A DNA stretch of 6,683 nucleotides from contig JACCQV010000109.1 of the NCBI GenBank assembly GCA_013813945.1, positions 1-6,683 of the forward strand, read 5' to 3'. The notes below the pieces were generated by a model. The model was not told where the DNA came from, made no database searches, and was given only the letters and a program-made list of their open reading frames with translations. Position numbers and translations under genes: made by a program. Shown in pieces: positions 1-5,077 of the stretch (position 1 is the first letter of the stretch; the number at the start of each line of letters is the position of its first letter). The stretch is from Deltaproteobacteria bacterium. GTDB taxonomy: Bacteria; Myxococcota_A; Polyangia; Haliangiales; Haliangiaceae.

Positions 1-3000
1 GGCCACGCTCGAGACCCGGGCGACCAAACCAGCCACGCCGTCATCGTCGTTCGGCGATCTCGATCTCCCGCAGGGCAGCGATCTCGCGAGCCTCTCCGAC
101 GGTGGCGTCGAGGTCGGGACCGCGACGCCGAACATCGTCGTCGATCAGCCGCTCGAGGCGTCGCTCGAATCGCCGACGGTGATCGATCGCGCGCTCGAGG
201 AGCTCGGAGACGCCGGCAGCGAGAAGCGCGCCGAGACCGTGGCGAAGGAGCTCGAGGCGACCACCGATCCTGCGGCTGCCGCATACCTCGCGTACGAGCT
301 CGACGAGCTCTACGAGCGCAGGCTCGCCGACGAAGCACGCGCGGTGAAGTCGTACGGTCGCGCGTTGACGCTCGATCCGGCGCTGCGTCCGAACCTGTGG
401 GCGATCCGTCGCGTGTTCTATCGCCGCGGGCTGTGGCCGAACCTCGCCAAGCTCATCGGCGCCGAGGTCGAGTACGCACGCGATGACTACGAGCGCGCGG
501 ATCTCCTGCTCGAGAAGGCGCGCGTCCTCGGCCACCAGATGAACGAGCTCGCCGAGGCGCGCTCGGCGCTGGACGAAGCGGTCCGGATCTCGCCGAAGCA
601 CCAGGGCGCCTTGCTCGAGCTCGAGAGGCTCGCGGCGCGCGCCAATGATCTGCCCGCGTTGCTCGATGTCTGGGAGCAGCTCGCCGACGGCGTCGAGCAC
701 CCCGCGCGCAAGATCAGCTACTGGGTCGAGGTTGGCCGCCACGCGGGCACCACCGAGTATGCGCGCGCGCAGTCGGCCTTCGAGAAGGCAGCGGAGCTCG
801 CCGCGGGCACGCCGGGCGCAGAGCGGGTCGCACGCGAGCGGCTTCGGGTCGCCGAGGAGAACGGCACGCCCGAGGACGTCGCGACCGCGGTCGAGAACCT
901 CGCGACGCTGCTGCTCGCCGCGTTTGGTCTGGCGGGCCCGGATGCCAGTGGCGTCGCCGGCGGTTCGGCCGAGCATCAGACCGATCGCGCGACAGCGATC
1001 CGCCGCGAGCTCGTCGCACTCCGCCGCCGCCAGGCGCAGCTCGCGCGCGGGACCCAGCCAGAGCGCGCGTGGGACGTGCTGCAGCAAGCGCTCGCGCTGT
1101 CGCCTGGTGAGGCCGTCGTCCTCGCGGATCTGACCGAGCTGGCGGAGGAGCTCGGTCGGTACGAGGATCTCGCCGAGCTCGTCCAGAGCTGGCAGGCGGT
1201 CGAGGGGGATCCGGCGCGCGCGATGGTGCTCTCGATGCGACGCGCCGATGCACTGCTGCGCGGCGGCCAGCGCGATCAGGCGCGCGCGCTGCTCGCATCG
1301 CTCGAGGCCAGCGCGCCCGGCTTCATCGTCCTCACGTCGGCAGCGGAGCGCGATGCGCTGAGTCGCGCCGATGCCGGCGAGCTGGCGAAGACGTACATCG
1401 CGGCCGCGCACGCGGCACACCTCGGCAGCTGGCTCGGACCTGGTCAAACACCTTCGCCCGATCCGGGTGCGGCGGCCGCGCTCTACGTTCAGGGCGCGGA
1501 GCTGCTCGCCTACGAGATCGGTGGCACCGAGGCGCTCGAAGAAGCGCGCGGCGTTCTCGGCAAGGCGCTCGAGGCAGTGCCGGGCTATCCACCCGCACTC
1601 GAGGCGTTGACCGAGCTCGACGACACGACCGGCAACGTCGCCGACTCCTTGACGCGCCTGCGGACGGCAGCGAGCACTCTGAGCGGAGACGCAAGGCGAG
1701 CGATCCTCGAGCGGGGGATCCGACTTGCACGCACGCACGGCGACCTCGAGTCGGTGCTCGAGCTCGAGCGCGAGGTGGTCACCATGGCGCCGGGCGAGCT
1801 CGGCCTGCGCTGGCGGCTCGAATCAACGCTCGCGCAGCTCGGCCGCGACGACGAACGCGCGGTGCTGCTCATCGAGATCGCGAGCGCAGAACCCGATCCG
1901 ACGCGGCGCGGGACGGCGCTGCTTGCCGCTGCGCGTCTGCGCGAGCGCGCGGGTGCCGTCGAGGGTGCGACCGATCTGTATCGCCAGGTCATCGCGCTGT
2001 GGCCCGAGGATACGTTCGCGCGCGAGTCGTTGATCGATCTCCTGCGCGCCCAGGAGCGCTGGGGTGAGCTCGTCGCCGAGCGCCGCGCCGAAGCGCGCGC
2101 ACTGCCGAACGATAAGGTCGCGCGCCGCGCGTTGCGCGAGGCGGCGTGGGTTCTCGAGGTTCGGCTCAAGGATGTCGCGTCGGCCGCAGCCGTCTACGAG
2201 GAATGGCTGCAGCGCTTGCCCGACGATCGGACCGCGCTCGAGGGTTCTGCTCGGACGCGCGCGCAGTTCGGTGATCGCAACGGTGAGGTCGTCGCACGCC
2301 GCGCGATCGCCGAGATCGATCCCAATCCCGAGGTCCAGTGGCTGCTCGGTCGCGCGCTCGAACGCGCAGGGCAGTTCGATGAGGCGGCGGACGTCTATCG
2401 AGCGCTCGCGGTACGCGCGGAGCCGTCGGTCGCGGCGACCAGCGCAGCACTCGGCCTCGCGGATCTCGCCGCGGGTCGCGCGGACACCGTGATGCGGCTC
2501 GAGGCAACCAGTGCGCTCGCTGCGCGCGTCGCCGATCCGCGGCTCGGTGCCGCGCTCGCCGAGGATAGCGGCTGGATGTACGCGCTCGTGCTCGAGGACT
2601 TCGATCGCGCGGCGCAGTCCTTCGCAGCATCGATCGCGCAACACCCCGATCGGCGCGGCGCATTACTCGGCGCAGCGCTCGTCGCAGCGCGGCAAAATGA
2701 TCCCGCGGCGCTCTCGGCTGCCTACGACGGCCTCGCACAGTCGGTGCAGATGCCGGAGGCTGCTGCAGCGCTGCACATGCGCGCCGCCGCGGTCGCCGCC
2801 GCGAGCGGAGATCTCGATCTCGCGAACCAGCGGGTCGCAGCCGCGCGCGCGAGCTCGCCGGACAACATCAGCGCGCTGCTTGTCCTCGCCGAGGCGAGCG
2901 TGACGCCTCCGCAGGTGGACATCGACAGCGATGACAACGCGATCATCGATCCGCTGCTCGCGCGCGCCGAGGTCCTCGAGCTGCGCAGCGCGCTCGCCGA

Positions 3001-5077
3001 CGATCCCGCGGCGCAGATTTCGTGGGAGCTCGACCGCGCCGAGGCACTCGAGCTCGCCGGCCGGATGCGCGAGGCCGGCACCGTCGTCACGTCGGTGCTG
3101 AAGAATCAGCCCTCGGATCTGCGCGCCCTCGAGGCGCTGCGCCGGATGGCGAAGCGTGCCGGCGACAACCTGACCTGGGCAAACGCCAGCTTTCAGCTCG
3201 CGAGGAGCATCGGTGACACGACCGCCAAGCTCGCGCTGCTCCGTGACGCGGTCAGCGTCTACGACAGCTCCGATCTCCCGAACGGCCCGGAGCTGACGCT
3301 ATCCACGTACAAGCGGATCCTCTCCGTCGACCCGGGCGCAGGCGAGCTCGGTCGCTTGCTCGACCTGTTGCGCGAGCGCTCCGATATCCGCGGACTGATC
3401 GCCGCGCTCTCCGATCGCCTGACCTTTCTCGAAGCGGAAGAGCGCGGCCCCGGCGAGCTGGTGCCGCTACTGCTCGAACGCGCCACCGTGCTGCACGGGC
3501 TCGGCGAGGCCGAGCCGGCGATGGCGGATCTCGACACACTGCTCGATCGATCGGCGAGCCACGTGGAAGCGCTGCGGTTCCGCGCTGACCTCGCGATGCA
3601 GGCGGGCGATGTCCAGGGAGCGGTCGCGCTGTGGCGGCGACATCTCCAGGCCGAGACGCGCCCCCAGAGGCGGGCCGAGGTCGAGCTGCAGCTCGCGCAG
3701 GTCCTCGCCGAGAACGTCAACGACGTCGCCGGCGCGATCGAGAACCTCGAGCGCGTGGTCGAGACCAATCCAGAGGATCCCCAGCTCCGCGAGCGCCTGC
3801 TCGCGCTGTGCCTGCGAGCCAATGACTGGGAGCGCGCGACCCGCGAGCTGCGCGTCCTCGGCCGCATGCGTACGACACCACAGGAGAAGGCACGCGAGGA
3901 GCTGCGGCTCGGTCTGATGCTGCGCGACAAGCTGAACGATCGTGCGGGTGCCCAGCTTGCTCTCGATCGCGCTCGGACGCTCGATCCGTTGAACCTCGAC
4001 GTCGTGCGCGAGCTCGCCGAGTTGCTCGAGATCCCGCAGCGCATGCAAGTGCTGAGCAACACGGCGACCAGCTTCCGCGGATCGATCACCCAGAACCCGC
4101 GGAGCGCCATTCTTTACGAGCGGCTTGCGCAGGTCACGGGCTGGCAGAGTGACGTCGATGCGCGCTGGCTCGCGCTGGTCGGACTCGAGGCGCTCGGCAC
4201 GCCATCCGTGGATCAGCGCCAGGTGCTCACGCAGGGCCGACAGATGCTCGGCTCCCCGACGCGCAGCAAGCTCGACGACGCGTATCGCAACGCGCTCCGC
4301 GGCGGTTCGCTCGGGCCGCTCTCGGATCTATGGACGACGATCGCGCCTGCCGTCCAGGTCGCGACCGGCGTTGATCCGGGCAAGCTGGGGTTCGTCCGTG
4401 GCGACAAGATCGCGATCAAGAAGCTCGGCGAAAAGTACGAACCACTCGCGGTCGCGCTCGCCTGCTTCGGCGTCGATAACGTCGAGATCTATGTCAGCGC
4501 GGCGCGAGTTGGGATTGCCCGGGCGCTCGCGGCGGAGACGCCGATCCTGTGCATCGGCGCGGACGTCGCGACCGCCGCGATGCCGCAGCATCGATTCCAG
4601 CTCGGTCGCGCAGTTGCCACCCTCGCCGAGGGTCTTGCGACGTTGCCGGAGCTGCGCGAGAGCGAGCTTGGCTGGACGATCGCTGCAGCACTGCGCGCGG
4701 CAGACGTTGCGACGATTCCTCCGGGCATCAGCGAGCACGTCGTCGGCGAGGACGCGACGATCGCGGAGCGCGCCAAGATCATGAAGAAGGAGATGGGTCG
4801 CAAGGCGAAGGCCGCGGTCCAGCAGATCGTGCAGCACAAGGCGGACGAGCTCACGGACGTCGACGAGTTCCGCAAGCTCGCGATCGCGGTCGGCCATCGC
4901 GCCGGCCTTCTGTGGTGCGGCGATCTCGCGATCGCTCACGCGCAGCTCGACGTCGGCAAGGGCGGCAAGGCGCTCGAGGACAGCGCGAGTGCGCTGGAGC
5001 TGACTGCGTGGTCGATCTCCGATGACCACCTCAAGCTACGCGAGCGTCTCGGCGTCGCACTCAAGGGTGGGCGATGA
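1..5077 (+). CDS. Giant tetratricopeptide-repeat (TPR) protein with degenerate M48-like C-terminal domain, 5' partial
   Basis: Seen: the frame is open from base 2 (base 1 ends the preceding codon) to TGA at 5075-5077, giving 1691 residues with the N-terminus missing. Numbering from the GTG at 179 as residue 1, a Ser/Thr/Pro/Gly-rich linker lies before about residue 1. Residues about 30-1345 are Ala/Leu/Glu/Arg-rich paired helices with endings such as ALTLDP (62), ALALSP (304), VIALWP (604) and ARTLDP (1265), typical of TPR. Residues about 1362-1632 form a different C-terminal domain (separate entry). Only four cysteines are visible: one in the TPR array, three in the C-terminal domain. No membrane segment is seen in the visible part. 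Known: TPR solenoids are protein-binding scaffolds, and very large ones occur in myxobacteria, for example in the gliding machinery. Inferred: a cytoplasmic scaffold co-translated with the next gene. The exact partner and pathway cannot be read from the sequence, and I give no gene name. Confidence 0.9.
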   Translation, partial: ATLETRATKPATPSSSFGDLDLPQGSDLASLSDGGVEVGTATPNIVVDQPLEASLESPTVIDRALEELGDAGSEKRAETVAKELEATTDPAAAAYLAYELDELYERRLADEARAVKSYGRALTLDPALRPNLWAIRRVFYRRGLWPNLAKLIGAEVEYARDDYERADLLLEKARVLGHQMNELAEARSALDEAVRISPKHQGALLELERLAARANDLPALLDVWEQLADGVEHPARKISYWVEVGRHAGTTEYARAQSAFEKAAELAAGTPGAERVARERLRVAEENGTPEDVATAVENLATLLLAAFGLAGPDASGVAGGSAEHQTDRATAIRRELVALRRRQAQLARGTQPERAWDVLQQALALSPGEAVVLADLTELAEELGRYEDLAELVQSWQAVEGDPARAMVLSMRRADALLRGGQRDQARALLASLEASAPGFIVLTSAAERDALSRADAGELAKTYIAAAHAAHLGSWLGPGQTPSPDPGAAAALYVQGAELLAYEIGGTEALEEARGVLGKALEAVPGYPPALEALTELDDTTGNVADSLTRLRTAASTLSGDARRAILERGIRLARTHGDLESVLELEREVVTMAPGELGLRWRLESTLAQLGRDDERAVLLIEIASAEPDPTRRGTALLAAARLRERAGAVEGATDLYRQVIALWPEDTFARESLIDLLRAQERWGELVAERRAEARALPNDKVARRALREAAWVLEVRLKDVASAAAVYEEWLQRLPDDRTALEGSARTRAQFGDRNGEVVARRAIAEIDPNPEVQWLLGRALERAGQFDEAADVYRALAVRAEPSVAATSAALGLADLAAGRADTVMRLEATSALAARVADPRLGAALAEDSGWMYALVLEDFDRAAQSFAASIAQHPDRRGALLGAALVAARQNDPAALSAAYDGLAQSVQMPEAAAALHMRAAAVAAASGDLDLANQRVAAARASSPDNISALLVLAEASVTPPQVDIDSDDNAIIDPLLARAEVLELRSALADDPAAQISWELDRAEALELAGRMREAGTVVTSVLKNQPSDLRALEALRRMAKRAGDNLTWANASFQLARSIGDTTAKLALLRDAVSVYDSSDLPNGPELTLSTYKRILSVDPGAGELGRLLDLLRERSDIRGLIAALSDRLTFLEAEERGPGELVPLLLERATVLHGLGEAEPAMADLDTLLDRSASHVEALRFRADLAMQAGDVQGAVALWRRHLQAETRPQRRAEVELQLAQVLAENVNDVAGAIENLERVVETNPEDPQLRERLLALCLRANDWERATRELRVLGRMRTTPQEKAREELRLGLMLRDKLNDRAGAQLALDRARTLDPLNLDVVRELAELLEIPQRMQVLSNTATSFRGSITQNPRSAILYERLAQVTGWQSDVDARWLALVGLEALGTPSVDQRQVLTQGRQMLGSPTRSKLDDAYRNALRGGSLGPLSDLWTTIAPAVQVATGVDPGKLGFVRGDKIAIKKLGEKYEPLAVALACFGVDNVEIYVSAARVGIARALAAETPILCIGADVATAAMPQHRFQLGRAVATLAEGLATLPELRESELGWTIAAALRAADVATIPPGISEHVVGEDATIAERAKIMKKEMGRKAKAAVQQIVQHKADELTDVDEFRKLAIAVGHRAGLLWCGDLAIAHAQLDVGKGGKALEDSASALELTAWSISDDHLKLRERLGVALKGGR
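2..220 (+). other. Low-complexity N-terminal linker of gene 1, visible end only
   Basis: About 59 codons before the GTG at 179 are open and coding-like, with third positions almost all G or C. They encode a Ser/Thr/Pro/Gly/Asp-rich stretch with short hydrophobic-acidic motifs such as FGDLDLP and ASLSD. Helical, charged sequence (VIDRALEELG) takes over just after 179. This resembles the disordered N-terminal region of the downstream gene and suggests that more disordered sequence lies left of the window. The length and beginning of this region cannot be seen. Confidence 0.65.
266..4210 (+). other. TPR superhelix domain of gene 1 (about 18 units of ~72 residues)
   Basis: Hairpin-ending motifs of the form A-L-x-x-x-P or close variants recur at residues (GTG at 179 = 1) about 62, 134, 205, 304, 375, 463, 533, 604, 676, 742, 818, 889, 973, 1047, 1120, 1193, 1265 and 1335. 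Each unit reads roughly as a Y/F-x-x-A-L helix, Pro, a helix with L-x-x-L, an aromatic or Leu-x-x-L-v helix, a variable loop, then an R/A-rich helix with L-A. This amounts to two 36-residue TPR-like hairpins. Irregular spacing at 205-304, 375-463 and 889-973 coincides with Gly/Pro-rich or acidic insertions. Family knowledge: such arrays form right-handed superhelices that bind peptides or partner proteins. The boundaries are approximate because repeats were located by eye. Confidence 0.82.
4262..5074 (+). other. C-terminal domain of gene 1, degenerate M48-metallopeptidase-like
   Basis: After the TPR array the composition changes. A helical segment (residues about 1362-1400 with GTG at 179 as 1) is followed by KLGEKYEPLAVALACFG, a strand-like VEIYVS (1435-1440), ETPILCIGADV (1453-1463), and RFQLGRAVATL (RAVAT at 1477-1481). 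Next come a basic helix with KIMKKEMGRKAKAA, and GHRAGLLWCGDL (1572-1583). Known: M48 peptidases have a PelYV-type strand, a hydrophobic strand ending in a Gly, the H-E-x-x-H helix, and downstream an E-x-x-A-D-R-A-G-L-L-type segment holding the third zinc ligand. The order and spacing match, but all three zinc ligands appear replaced. Inferred: an enzymatically dead fold serving as a binding or structural cap. The alignment was made by eye, so fold membership is probable but unproven. Confidence 0.5.
5063..5071 (+). promoter_or_regulatory. Ribosome binding site of gene 2 inside the end of gene 1
   Basis: The sequence AAGGGTGGG lies just before the ATG at 5074. The AAGGG core ends six bases from the start codon and resembles a Shine-Dalgarno sequence. 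It falls inside the last codons of gene 1 (Lys-Gly-Gly-Arg). Together with the ATGA stop/start overlap it supports 5074 as the start and translational coupling of the two genes. Confidence 0.6.

Noticed and set aside
41..1738. Long antisense open frame (565 codons) opposite gene 1
   Set aside because: The product is Arg/Leu-rich without domain logic, and it lies wholly opposite strongly TPR-like sequence. Long antisense frames are expected in DNA this GC-rich with GAG/CTC/GCG codon bias.
1823..4110. Several overlapping minus-strand frames (for example 1823-2644 and 3259-4110)
   Set aside because: All are Arg/Ser-rich shadows of the TPR coding frame, with no recognisable domain and no independent start signals.
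1..5077. Naming gene 1 as the myxobacterial gliding protein AgmK/GltI
   Set aside because: Large size and TPR content fit, but TPR giants are common in Myxococcota and no other motility gene is in the window. The similarity cannot be tested here.
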